A DNA stretch of 64,000 nt from assembly GCA_029204225.1 (NCBI GenBank), contig CM055092.1:61801535-61865534 (forward strand), written 5' to 3'. A model generated the notes under the pieces. That model was given only the letters and a program-made list of their open reading frames with translations. It was not told where the DNA came from and did no database searches. Shown piece after piece: positions 34,635 to 45,210 of this stretch. Source of the stretch: Diphasiastrum complanatum. Lineage: Eukaryota > Streptophyta > Lycopodiopsida > Lycopodiales > Lycopodiaceae. The position numbers and the translations under genes are program-made. Positions within the stretch are counted from its first letter, which is position 1. Every line of letters starts with the position of its first letter.

Positions 34635-35052
34635 TATGGACTTGGCTCATTACATTCGCCATGTCCATTTACATTTACTTTACTTTATGCATAAGCAGGC
34701 CTTGGGCCCTCTTTTATTCATTATGGACACTTAGACTTTATGGTTGGCCTTGGGCCTTATTATTCATTATTTGGACATTTGGACATATTACTGGAGAGTG
34801 GGGGCCTTCTTGGAGGGCGCACTATTATCCCTTCCAGTTGGGCCCTTGCCACTGGAAGCTTCCTTTTTAGGGAATCTGTGTCATTTGTTATTCAGTTGAT
34901 GATATTTGATCTCTCTCTTTAGTCTCCTTAATCTCTCTCTTTCCTGCTTTCTAGGGTAAGTCTTGCTTATGTGCTGCTTTCATAGCTTAAGTCTTGCATA
35001 TGTGATGCTTTCATAGCTTAGCTCTAGATCAGTTGTGGCTCTATTCGTAACT
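34635..35052 (+). repeat. Element L2 5' LTR, TATA box deleted
   Basis: It aligns with the L1 LTR from AGTTATGGACT onward to the primer site. Relative to L1 it lacks about 24 bases containing the TATA box: L1 reads AGGGCTTCC...TATAAGTAGGGAAACTG, whereas L2 reads AGGGAATCTG. The gap lies between two AGGG repeats. The 5' limit is uncertain. Confidence 0.75.
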
Positions 35053-35064
35053 TGGTATCAGAGC
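35053..35064 (+). other. Primer binding site (L2)
   Basis: Perfect TGGTATCAGAGC after CGTAACT, as in L1. Confidence 0.9.
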
Positions 35065-35575
35065 ACTTTCCTAATTGTTGAATTTCAGATCTGATTTTCT
35101 GATTGGGCGCTCATTTTCCTTGCTGATTTTTTTTTTCTCTCTTTGCTGAGGGCTTTCATCTCTTTGCTTCAGCAACATTCAGCACAGTTTGGAGGAGGAA
35201 CAGCTCTCATAAGAGCATTTTCCTTGGCAGAGCTTTAGTAGATAGTTAAAGGAAGTACTCCTGCTAAATTCGGCGGCCAGAAATTTTTTTTATTTTGTTT
35301 TTGGGCAGATTATTTCCGGCCCCAAGTTCCAACCCTCCATCACCCATTTCCAGCTTGTTTGCAGGCTCTCCAGTGCCCAATTCCCTCATCTCTTTCGTCC
35401 GTTCCTCCTTCCATTTTAAGCCCTCTCTTCACTTTTGTTTGCAGGCTGTCCAGCCCCTTCATACTTGTCACTTTCATCCGTTTTTGTCTCCGTTTGTAGC
35501 CATTTTTCACACCTTGTTTGCAAGCTGTCCAGCACCCATCCCCCTCCAATTTTTAGTTCGTTCCGCCTCCGTTTG
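35065..35575 (+). other. L2 leader, interrupted by element D
   Basis: It matches the L1 leader over most of its length. It is split at GTTTG (35571-35575) by the insertion of D and resumes at 40656. Confidence 0.75.
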
Positions 35576-36820
35576 TGTAGCGCAGGCATCCCAAAGGGAG
35601 CCGGGAACCACGACTTAGCTTCCCAGCCTTCAACTCTTGCCATCCGAACCCACTTGACATACAAGCAGTCAACTCGCCAACAACGATCAGACTTAACCAA
35701 CTTGAAGTTCCAAAAACCAACATTGAGATCCAACCTGGCGCCATGCCAAATCGGGGGTCCCGACGTGGGTGACTTCCCTCCAAGCAAGCCGCCCGACATA
35801 CATCAAACTTAACCAACTCGAAGCTTCGTTACAAACGAGTAACATCCAATCCAAGCAAGCGGTCTGACTTACATCAGACTTAACCAACTGAAAGCTTCGT
35901 CACGAGCGCTGGAAGCCAACCTGGCGCCACGCCAGACTGGACAGCCATAAACAGGTAACTTCCACCCAAGCAAGCCATCCAACTCAGCCGACAGGTTAGA
36001 GCCCATTCCCCAAGAGCTTAACCCATTCACGTTCATGCAAGGAATACTCAGAACCACAAGCCGCGACAGATATGGAAACAACCAGTTCCTGGACCAAATG
36101 GTCCCGACAGCATACCGCTGGCGCCACGGACCGAATGGTCCCGACGGCATACCGCTGGCGTCCCGGGATACGACCCTCAGCTATGTGCCAAGTTAAAAAT
36201 TTTGAAAGCGGCCTTACAACTGGCGCTTTTACCGAACACTGAAACCCAGAAGGTAATCAGAGTCAGTTTGAGGAAAATCCCACTTTATTGATAAATCTGA
36301 GAAGGTTACATTTCAAGTGTGTGACCGACCCTAGTCTCCGGGGCGCTAGCATGCCAAGGCGAGAGCCATGACAACATTCCAGCAAGGGAGGCTGAGACTT
36401 GGTTGGAGCTCGCCCAGAGTCGCAACCCGCACTCCCCTATAATATTGGTGTGATTCGGCACCCCCCCTCATACCAAGCACTCTACCCAAGCTGGTAAAGC
36501 ACGTTTTTCTCTCTCTAGGATTTTCTCTTTCTAGAAAGTCATTTTCTCTCTCTAGATTTTATTGATCCCCAGGCTTCCTTTAATCATGCCTAGATCGTGT
36601 GAGGTGATTGCACATCGATCTGAGCTCTCTGGACTTCGCTAGAACCGATCAAAGATTTTCAGCCATAGGAACTTGGCGCCGGCTGGATTCTGGTCACAGT
36701 GGCGCCGGGAGCGGCGCCGGCGCCGTTGGCGCCGGGAGCAGCAGGGGCGCTGCTGGCGCCGGGGACATAGCTAGCGCCGATGGCACCGGAAGTAAAGCTT
36801 GTAAAGGTAGCTTTACAACA
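35576..36820 (-). repeat. Element D 3' LTR (minus orientation)
   Basis: It runs TGTAGCG...TTTACAACA on the + strand. The element-5' end carries the perfect hairpin TTGTAAAG-CTAC-CTTTACAA (36799-36818) and, next to it, a cluster of GGCGCC palindromes (about 36675-36775). An AATAAA signal on the minus strand lies near 36283. Confidence 0.95.
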
Positions 36821-39410
36821 TCCACCCCACCTTTATAAAATCTGATGTCCTCATCAGATGTCAGATTAAAGTAAAGGTGTCTCCCAATTAAAATAACTAT
36901 ACATTTAAGCTACTTGGCACAGTACTCAATTTACTGGCCACTTTTTATTAACATTGAAGCTGGCACACCACAAGTCGGAGGCTCAGCTCTTTGTACTGAA
37001 AAATTACATAACTTGAAAATATATCTTTGTCTGGGAAAAGCGTAGATTTGATATCGCTTTCGTAAAACCCGAGAACCTTATTAACTGGTGACAGAGGCCT
37101 TTCTTTGAAATGTTCGCCCCTGTCGCTTCTGACTTTCGACTTTGGAACTCCTTTGAGCTCCTGATTTGTCCTTGATGCACTTTGTGTTGAGCTCCCTGAG
37201 CTCCAGATTTGTTCAGTTCCGCACAGGTATCAAGGCTCCCTGAGCCGAAGGATTTATCGTTTGATTGCACACTTTATGGTCCACTTCGTGCCTTGTTGCT
37301 TCTGCACCTTGATTTCTCTCCTTGTCCCAAGCCTGATCTTGATACTTTTCCATCTTGGCTCTTTAAGGTAGGCAAAGATTGAGTACTCCGCAATGCACCT
37401 CTCACTTAGCTTGAAGTAGCTCTTTGAATCAGCCCAAATGTAACCATTGACCTCGTGGAAAGCCAAAGGGTCGCACCAGTTTGATCCGCATCCGAACTAT
37501 CTCTTCGCGTTTGTTTGAAGCACCATGTCCGTCGCGCAAAAATTGACTTTCACAATTCCATCACTGGTTAGTTGCCTCACAGTCAAAACAAGAAGTGTAC
37601 ATCGAGCTTGGCTTCAAGTAGCTCTCTTTGAATCAGAAACATGCACCCAGAGTTTGCACTAATCCGATCTCAACGCGAACTGTCCCTTAGCGTCCGTTCG
37701 AAATACCAAGTCTTTCATGCAAGACTCAACTTTCACAGTTCCTTCATTGATCAGCTGCCTTACACGTAACACAAGCCAGCGTACTCATATGTTTCCTCAT
37801 CATTGCTGGTCCAGAGAAAGCCTATAACAAACTTTCCTTTCCACAACAAAAGCTTGTCAACTTATTAGGTCCAAAGTTCGCCAGTCTCCTCGTGTGAGTA
37901 TGGCTAGGTCACCTTGAATTTGCCCCCATTTTGATCAACTTTCATTCAAAATTTGCCCCAAGAGAGAGGTGTGTGTGATAGTTCCCCTCCACTTAATAAA
38001 TCAGCTGATCGGACTTAGAGTAGAGTTCTAAGGACAAAAAGCCTTTCCAACACTTTGCTTCCCATCTGCTAGGATTATGGCTCGATCCAACTTGTTGCCA
38101 ATCTCTGAAGAGGATCCTAGTCTTTTCCCCTTTGAGGAAAAACCCAACTGATACTAGATATCACCCATGCTCAGTGAGTTTTAGTTCCGAAGGTGGCCGT
38201 CCCAAAATGAAGACCAACTGCTATAGAAGATCTCCCCTGAAATTGCCCTTTCCAACTTTTGACTTCCTGCTTGCGTCTGGTGGGCGTTGTCGCAAATGAA
38301 ACTAACCAAAGAAACAGGCTAGCCATCCATCCTTTGCAAACATTGAGTCATTTCATTGTCGTTCACGTGCGAGTACTTGAACTGCAAATCCGCCGCACAG
38401 ATTCTGGATATCGCCCATGCTCAGTGAGTTTCAGATCCGAAGGTGGCCGTCCCAAAATGAAGACCAACTGCTCCATAGAAGATCTCCCCTGAAATGGCCC
38501 TTTCCAACTTTTGACTTCCTGCTTGCGTCTGGTGGGCGTTGTCGCAAATGAAACTAACCCAAGAAACAGGCTAGCCATCCATCCTTTGCAAACATTGAGT
38601 CGTTTCGTTGTTGTTCACGTGTGAGTACTTGAACTGCAAATCCGCCCCACAGATTCTGTAGTCCTCTTTGTTTGATGGTATCAGCCTTCAAAAGAAAACG
38701 TTCCTTCTCGAGCCATCAGCTCCTTGTATCACAAGCAATCATGCAAACCAGGCAAAGCACGAGTACTAAGACTCACCACGAATATGTACAAGTAAGACAC
38801 TCAGGCAGGTTTACTAACAAGTAACAAAGACAAGATCCCCCTTTGAGATGGTCCTGCCAACGGACCTTTGCCTGGCCGCGCCCATACAAATCGATCACGG
38901 AATCAGCCCACATAGGACACCCCTCCAACTATCCGTGCTTTCACCATTAAGCAGCACATTGCCTCAGTCACGCCCCACCACTTTTTGGTCGATAGCCCTT
39001 ATAGCTAAACGATCGGCAGCTATCCCGCACCGGCAGCTAACCACCCGTGCTTTACACCCGAATTCGAGCAGCATCTCTGTATCAATGGTTAACCCGTACA
39101 GTTCGAATATGTCGCCCCGCACCCCACAAGGTACAGACCGTGCTTTCACCTCCCTAGGCAGCACTTTGCCTCATCCGTCCTACGTGCAGACAGCGCCAGG
39201 CCCGAACCGCGAGAACTGACCGTGCTTACACCTCAAGGGCAGCACCTTGACTCATCAAGTCCCCCGTTCTGCCGACCACCCCGACCGTGGACGCACCCAT
39301 GCTTACACTGTGGGCAGCACCTTGCACAACAGTTGTCTTGATGAACCCCAAACCGTGGCCATTTCCGTGAGATCCGCATAGCTGACCGGCCAGTCGGCTC
39401 TGATACCACA
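36821..39410 (-). repeat. Element D interior: modular repeats, no coding capacity
   Basis: Three repeat layers are visible. First, a 250-bp tandem duplication (about 38155-38404 and 38405-38654) with few differences. Second, a more diverged ~215-bp duplication (starting about 37398 and 37610), sharing CTTGAAGTAGCTCTTTGAATC and TCACAATTCC-type phrases. Third, near the primer site, about five copies of a CCGTGCTTTCACC...GGCAGCAC...TTGCCTCA module at 38930, 39045, 39147, 39222 and 39296. Short ORFs (37004-37466 minus, 38848-39219 plus) lack domains. Confidence 0.8.
39397..39408 (-). other. Primer binding site (element D)
   Basis: The minus strand reads TGGTATCAGAGC, two bases from the LTR end. 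It fixes the element's orientation. Confidence 0.92.
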
Positions 39411-40655
39411 TGTAGCGCAGGCATCCCAAAGGGAGCCGGGAACCACGACTTAGCTTCCCAGCCTTCAACTCTTGCCATCCGAACCCACTTGACATACAAG
39501 CAGCCAACTCGCCAACAACGATCAGACTTAACCAACTTGAAGTTCCAAAAACCAACATTGAGATCCAACCTGGCGCCATGCCAAATCAGGGGTCCCGACG
39601 TGGGTGACTTCCCTCCAAGCAAGCCGCCCGACATACATCAAACTTAACCAACTCGAAGCTTCGTTACAAACGAGTAACATCCATTCCAAGCAAGCGGTCT
39701 GACTTACATCAGACTTAACCAACTAAAAGCTTCGTCACGAGCGCTGGAAGCCAACCTGGCGCCACGCCAGACTGGACAGCCATAAACAGGTAACTTCCAC
39801 CCAAGCAAGCCATCCAACTCAGCCGACAGGTTAGAGCCCATTCCCCAAGAGCTTAACCCATTCACGTTCATGCAAGGAATACTCAGAACCACAAGCCGCG
39901 ACAGATATGGAAACAACCAGTTCCTGGACCAAATGGTCCCGACAGCATACCGCTGGCGCCACGGACCGAATGGTCCCGACGGCATACCGCTGGCGTCCCG
40001 GGATACGACCCTCAGCTATGTGCCAAGTTAAAAATTTTGAAAGCGGCCTTACAACTGGCGCTTTTACCGAACACTGAAACCCAAAAGGTAATCAGAGTCA
40101 GTTTGAGGAAAATCCCACTTTATTGATAAATCTGAGAAGGTTACATTTCAAGTGTGTGACCGACCCTAGTCTCCGGGGCGCTAGCATGCCAAGGCGAGAG
40201 CCATGACAACATTCCAGCAAGGGAGGCTGAGACTTGGTTGGAGCTCGCCCTGAGTCGCAACCCGCACTCCCCTATAGTATTGGTGTGATTCGGCACCCCC
40301 CCTCATACCAAGCACTCTACCCAAGCTGGTAAAGCACGTTTTTCTCTCTCTAGGATTTTCTCTTTCTAGAAAGTCATTTTCTCTCTCTAGATTTTATTGA
40401 TCCCCAGGCTTCCTTTAATCATGCCTAGATCGTGTGAGGTGATTGCACATCGATCTGAGCTCTCTGGACTTCGCTAGAACCGATCAAAGGTTTTCAGCCA
40501 TAGGAACTTGGCGCCGGCTGGATTCTGGTCACAGTGGCGCCGGGAGCGGCGCCGGCGCCGTTGGTGCCGGGAGCAGCAGGGGCACTGCTGGCGCCGGGGA
40601 CATAGCTGGCGCCGATGGCACCGGAAGTAAAGCTTGTAAAGGTAGCTTTACAACA
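39411..40655 (-). repeat. Element D 5' LTR (minus orientation)
   Basis: Same length as the partner LTR (1245 bp), about 99 percent identical by eye. It ends ACAACA at 40655, directly followed by the GTTTG target duplicate. Confidence 0.95.
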
Positions 40656-41395
40656 GTTTGCTACCCCAAATCCACATTTGATTGCAGGCACCACCCTCAT
40701 ACTTGCTGTTTTTCCAGCCTCTACATTTGCTGTTCGCAGCGCATTTCGCTGTTTTCCTGACGTTTCGACTCATTTTTTCCAGCATCTCTTGCAACATTAC
40801 TTGGTGGCTGTCCAGCACCCCATTAATTTCCTTGATAGATTTGATCGGTGGCTGTCTGTGCACATTTCCAGCAGCTTTCGACAGCCTAGACGCAGTTCAT
40901 TTCGCATAATTTCCAGCTACAAAGCGGCCCAAAAACATTTTTTATCTCTATTTGGTGGCTGCCCGGTATCTCTTCACTTTAGTACCGTTGTCAGCACGCT
41001 CTTGTTTGCAGTTGCGAGGTACTACCTACACTATTTGTTACGTCTTTTCATTGGCATACCTATTGTGACGACTTATGTCCTTTCCTTCAGTTCTTCCACT
41101 TGATTAGCGTCTTGCCTAGCTTGACTTTCTGCCTGTGGCTGTTGTTTTGTTATTTCCATTCCATTTTGTAGTTTGTGTTGTCCATCGCATTTTTCATTTT
41201 GTCTTCGTTATTTGTTATTAGTTTCCGTTCCATTTGTGTTTCAATTCCATAATTCATTTTCATCGTCAATTTCGTTTTTCACTTTTTCTTCATTTTCTAC
41301 GCTCCATTATAAAATATAAAAATAAAAACCACCCAAATTATTTGGATCATTGGGTTACATATTCTTTTCCGTTACTTTCAATTATATTTATTATC
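40656..41395 (+). other. L2 leader, second part
   Basis: About 740 bases between the D insertion and the Gag ATG. Phrases like GGTGGCTGTCCAGCACCCC continue the leader motif seen before the insertion. No ORF with domains. Confidence 0.6.
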
Positions 41396-41995
41396 ATGAC
41401 TTTTGATTTTCGGTCTCTATCCCCTTTAAATTATCTTTTCGTTTTTAATAGTGATATACCATCTGAACATATGTTCGACAAATGGCTCACATGTCTTCAA
41501 TATTACTTTGATACTTCTCGGCTAACTTGTCCAGGTCCTAATAAGATTCTTGATGCAATTTTTCTCTTAAAGGGTTTTGCTAGGTCGAAGTGGTTTGACT
41601 ATGTCCATTCTCATCCGCCTATCTCTGAGTGGCATGACTTTCTACCAATACTTCGCCTTCTTATATTGTCCGATGATAATTCTGTAATTCTTCCTCCTGT
41701 CGCTCTTACAAGTGGTATTATAGGTCTTGAGAGTTCTACTCCTTCTGATTCCTCTCGTGAGCATTCTTCCATATGCGAGGTTCCATTCTCTTGTGCAGGA
41801 CAACTAGAGATAGAGTTACACATTTCTAGCGATTCACATGAGGTTGATTTACACATTGCTAGCGATACACATGAGCATGATTCTATATCACATAGTGTGA
41901 GCGAGTTGCCTGATTTACTTGAGATAGTTATTGAAAAACCTGAGCTCGTCATTGTATCTCATAGAGTCCGAGTCACATATACAGGTTCCTACTGA
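41396..41995 (+). pseudogene. L2 Gypsy-type Gag
   Basis: From ATG 41396 (MTFDFRSLSPLNYLFVFNSD) the protein carries a retrotransposon Gag core: MFDKWLTCLQYYFDTSRLTC, AIFLLKGFARSKWFDYV, then ISEWHDFLPILRLLIL. This matches the usual pattern of a leading helix, L-x-G-x-A-x-x-W and a second W-x-x-F. A Ser/His/Glu-rich tail follows (HISSDSHEVDLHIASDTHEH). No zinc knuckle or protease is recognisable before the RT remnant, so the middle has been lost. About 200 codons compared with 350-450 for intact Gypsy Gag. Confidence 0.6.
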
Positions 41996-42231
41996 TGCTG
42001 ATTCACATATACAGGTTGCGGTGATATGGTCCTTGATACTATGTGTGGTTGTGTTATCTTGCAAATGTGAATGTTGATTCCAGTTTTAGTTGTTTGCAAA
42101 TAAATCCACTCGCAACTTCATCTAATTTAATAACTTTGGTTAATGCTAATTTGATACAACAACAACGATGTGATCCAGCTAGTCAGCTAGAGCAATCCAT
42201 CTGAGCTGAGTTTAAACATTTATTAATTGAC

Positions 42232-42666
42232 CACATGCCAGAGGGATTGCCGCCTAGACGGAATGTGGAGCATCGTATTGAGCTCATTCCAGGGGCAAGT
42301 CCGGTATGTAGACCTCCTTACAGGATGAGTTTGAAAGAAGAGGAGGAAGTCCGAAAGATGTTGGAGGAATATCTTAAGCTAGGGTATATCCGTCCTAGTT
42401 TCTCACCTTTCGCCTCCCCTATTTTATAGATGGTACTTTTCGGATGTGCGTAGACTACAGGGGATTGAATAAAGTCACTGTAAAGCACAGATATCCAATG
42501 CCAGGGATTGATGATCTACTGGATGCATTGCAAGGGGCAGTCATTTTCAGTAAGATAGATCTCAAGAGTGGCTACCATCAAATTTTGATCGGTTCGGAAG
42601 ATTTCCGAAGACAGCCTTCCAAACACGCTTTGGACATTATGAGTTCTTGGTCATTTGGGTTAACCA
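42232..42666 (+). pseudogene. L2 Gypsy reverse transcriptase, N-terminal part
   Basis: Frame 42235-42429 gives MPEGLPPRRNVEHRIELIPG and YKPPYRMS-like text (PPYRMSLKEEEEVRKMLEEY), ending SPFASPIL then a stop. After a short deletion, MCVDYRGLNKVTVKHRYPMP and FSKIDLKSGYHQI follow. Another frame reads KTAFQTRFGHYEF, after which a 4-base loss and the C3 insertion end the homology (TTAACCA, 42661-42666). The catalytic x-x-D-D block is absent. Confidence 0.85.
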
Positions 42667-42880
42667 GATCAGATAAAATTGTGATTGAAGACACTGATAT
42701 TAGTTTGATTTATTCGAACTTACATCGTGTTCTCTGTGGAAGAATAATTACTAGTTTTCCTACAGTGGTATCAGAACATACATAATTAAGAGTTGATATC
42801 GTGTTATCTTCAAATCCCTCTCAGCATTCTTCATACATCCATCAGTAAGCCGCTATTTGGAAATTATTCAGAATTAAAAA

Positions 42881-43987
42881 ATGTCGTCGATCACCAATAT
42901 TCAAGCTAAGATTACTACAATCTTGGACCCAGAAGGTTCAAACTACTTGATTTGGAAATTAAAGACTTCACTTTTGTTGAAGGGCGAAGGTCTATGGCAA
43001 TGGGTAGAACCAATTGAGGAGAAGCTAAAAGCTACTCCTGGCAAAGAATTTCGAGAATGGAGTCTAAAAAATGACAAAGCTATAGCAATTATTGCGTCTT
43101 CAGTGCATGACAATATAATGCTGGATCTTACATCAATTTCAAACGCAAAGGATTTATGGGAAGAATTGCAAACCAAGAATGAGACTCGATCTCGTAATCA
43201 TATCATGTTCTTGGAAGACCAATTAACTTACCTACAGTGGGACGGCAAAGACCTGAACACATTCGTGCAAAAGATTAAAGATCTATTTAGTTCCTTGCAG
43301 AATTCTGGTGTAGAAAATACAATTTCTAAGGAAAAACAGCTTAGTTATTTTCTCCGGGCCCTACCCAAGTCATTCCACACAACTCGAACCTTATTGGCGA
43401 AAGATGCGACAATGACACTTCAAAAGGCAATAGACGGAGTAAAGGAAGAAGTAGAAGTTCGTGAACGCTATGACGAAAATGGTGATTCGGAAAATGCTCT
43501 ATTTACTCAGAAGAATAAATCTTCTAGGAAGTCTAAGTTTAAGAGGGAGTCGTTTAAAAGGAATGAGTCCAAGACTAATGAACAACAATTTGGAAAACAA
43601 CAAAAGAATTCTGGTGGTAAGAAGATCTGCAACAGATGTAGAAGATCAGGTCACACAGAAGAAAAGTGTTGGCTAAATCCAAAGATTGAATGTATTCATT
43701 GTCATAAATGGGGTCATGCAGCAATAGACTGTTATTAGAATCCCAGAAACGAAAAGGAGCAGAATCGAAGTGAACCTTCAGATTCAAACTATGTCGAAGA
43801 CAAAGTAGAATGCCCCAAAGCAGCAGAAGACAGGGCAACAAGGAATTCAGCAGCTTATGTTAGTATTGATCTATGCTATTCATCTAATTCAATTCGAGAA
43901 GTGGTACTTGATTCAGGAGCCACCTCACATTTTGTTTCCTCGAAACAAATTTTGTCTAGAGTACAAGAAGACGAACGATTCAAGATT
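42881..43987 (+). pseudogene. C3 Gag and protease start
   Basis: ATG 42881 opens MSSITNIQAKITTILDPEGS, then NYLIWKLKTSLLLKGEGLWQW. The Gag core (LWEELQTKNETRSRNHIMFL) is followed by a basic linker and two zinc knuckles, CNRCRRSGHTEEKC and CIHCHKWGHAAIDC, with all ligands intact. A TAG (43736) interrupts, but the same frame continues through an acidic linker to the aspartic protease motif VVLDSGATSHFVSSK. A frameshift near 43975 ends this frame. Confidence 0.88.
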
Positions 43988-45210
43988 CATTATACTTGGA
44001 GACAGTTCTAAACACGTGGTTGATGGAACTGGTGTATTATGGCTAGACACGAATCAGGGAGACAAGAAACTAGAGGAAGTTCTCTATGTCCCTACTCTTG
44101 ATAAAGATCTTCTATCTGTAGCTAAGATAGTTGATACAGGCATGTCAGTAACCTTCACAAAGAACTCTTGTACATTGTTCGAGGAAGATTCTGATAACCT
44201 GATTGCTAAAGGCAGCAGAGAAGGAAATTTGTATCACCTGAACATTCGAACAAGAATCGAACAAGTCAAACAAACTTAGGAATCAATAGATGTACTGTGG
44301 CACAAAAGGCTATGTCATATGAATATGGAAGCCTTGTACCAAGCCAATAAAAGTCAGAGAATTCAAGGAGTCGAAATCAAAAGTAGAGATATTCGAACTA
44401 CCTGCGAATCCTGTCTTAAAGGCAAGATGACTAGAACACCTTTCAGTAAGGATGTTTATAAAGCAACTAAGGTACTTGAGATTGTGCATTCAGATATTTG
44501 TGGACCATTTGGAGTATTGTCGTTGGGTGATGCAAAGTACTTCATTACATTTATTGATGACTTCAGCAACTTCGTTGTAGTATACTTTATTCGTACCAAA
44601 TTTGAAGCTTTCGAGAAATTCGTTGAGTATACGAGTTGGGCTGAGAAGCAGACAGGCAATAAACTGAAGCAAATTCGCACAGATCGTGGAGGTGAGTACA
44701 TTTCTAACGAATTCAAAGCTTACTGTACTGATTGAGGTATTATGCACACAAAGACTGCATCTTACACACCTCAGCACAATGGAATAGTTGAACGAAGGAA
44801 TCGTACACTAATGGAAGCTGCAAGGTGTATGATGGCTCATGCAAAAGCACCAAAAAAGTTGTGGGCAGAAGCAGTGGCTACATCAAATTATCTTCAGAAT
44901 CGTATTCTGAAATCTCGAATACCGGATAAAACTCCTCGTGAGATATGGTGGAAGTCGAAGCCAAATCTTGCACATGTTTGAACATTTGGATGCACAATAT
45001 ATATGCACATACCAGATAAGCTGAGAAAGAAACTCGATGAAAAGACAGAACAAGGTTTTCTGGTAGGATTCAAGTTGCATTCGTCATATTATCGTGTTTA
45101 TGTACCCGAAACTGGCAAAATAAAAATTGTTCGAGATGTTAAATTTGATGAGACGAAATACATAGCAGACAGTGATCTAGTCGGCTATGAAATTCTCAAA
45201 AATTATTGAG
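43857..45210 (+). pseudogene. C3 protease C-terminus and integrase
   Basis: The protease continues as RFIILGDSSKHVVDGTGVLW in the frame open to 44279. After a TAG (44277-44279) comes the pre-integrase finger WHKRLCHMNMEALY ... CESCLKGK and the core: VHSDICGPFG (first Asp), FITFIDDFSNFVVVYF, IRTDRGGEYIS (second Asp), YTPQHNGIVERRN (Glu). TGA stops interrupt at 44733 and 44979, both in one frame, each consistent with CGA to TGA. The C-terminal domain (FLVGFKLHSSYYRVYVPETG) ends at another TGA (about 45208). Confidence 0.88.

Larger units (their letters stand above)
35576..40655 (-). mobile_element. Element D: complete non-coding LTR retroelement (LARD type), 5080 bp
   Basis: Two 1245-bp LTRs (35576-36820, 39411-40655) differ at only about ten positions by eye. 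GTTTG flanks both ends (35571-35575, 40656-40660). On the minus strand a primer site TGGTATCAGAGC (rc of 39397-39408) follows the 5' LTR after two bases, and a purine tract GGTGGGGTGGA precedes the 3' LTR (rc of 36821-36831). The 2590-base interior has no Gag, protease, RT or integrase motif on either strand. It is thus a large non-autonomous derivative that must borrow enzymes. A solo LTR of the same family sits at 26530-27733. ORFs in the LTRs (for example 35869-36150 or 40443-40760) repeat in all copies but look like non-coding sequence. Confidence 0.93.

Noticed and set aside
38848-39219. 123-codon + strand ORF in element D
   Set aside because: It overlies the repeated CCGTGCTTTCACC modules and runs against the element's orientation; no domain.
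42695-42764. C3 as a family with genuine 70-bp LTRs
   Set aside because: The 3' copy is fused to coding sequence without a polypurine tract; truncation explains it better.
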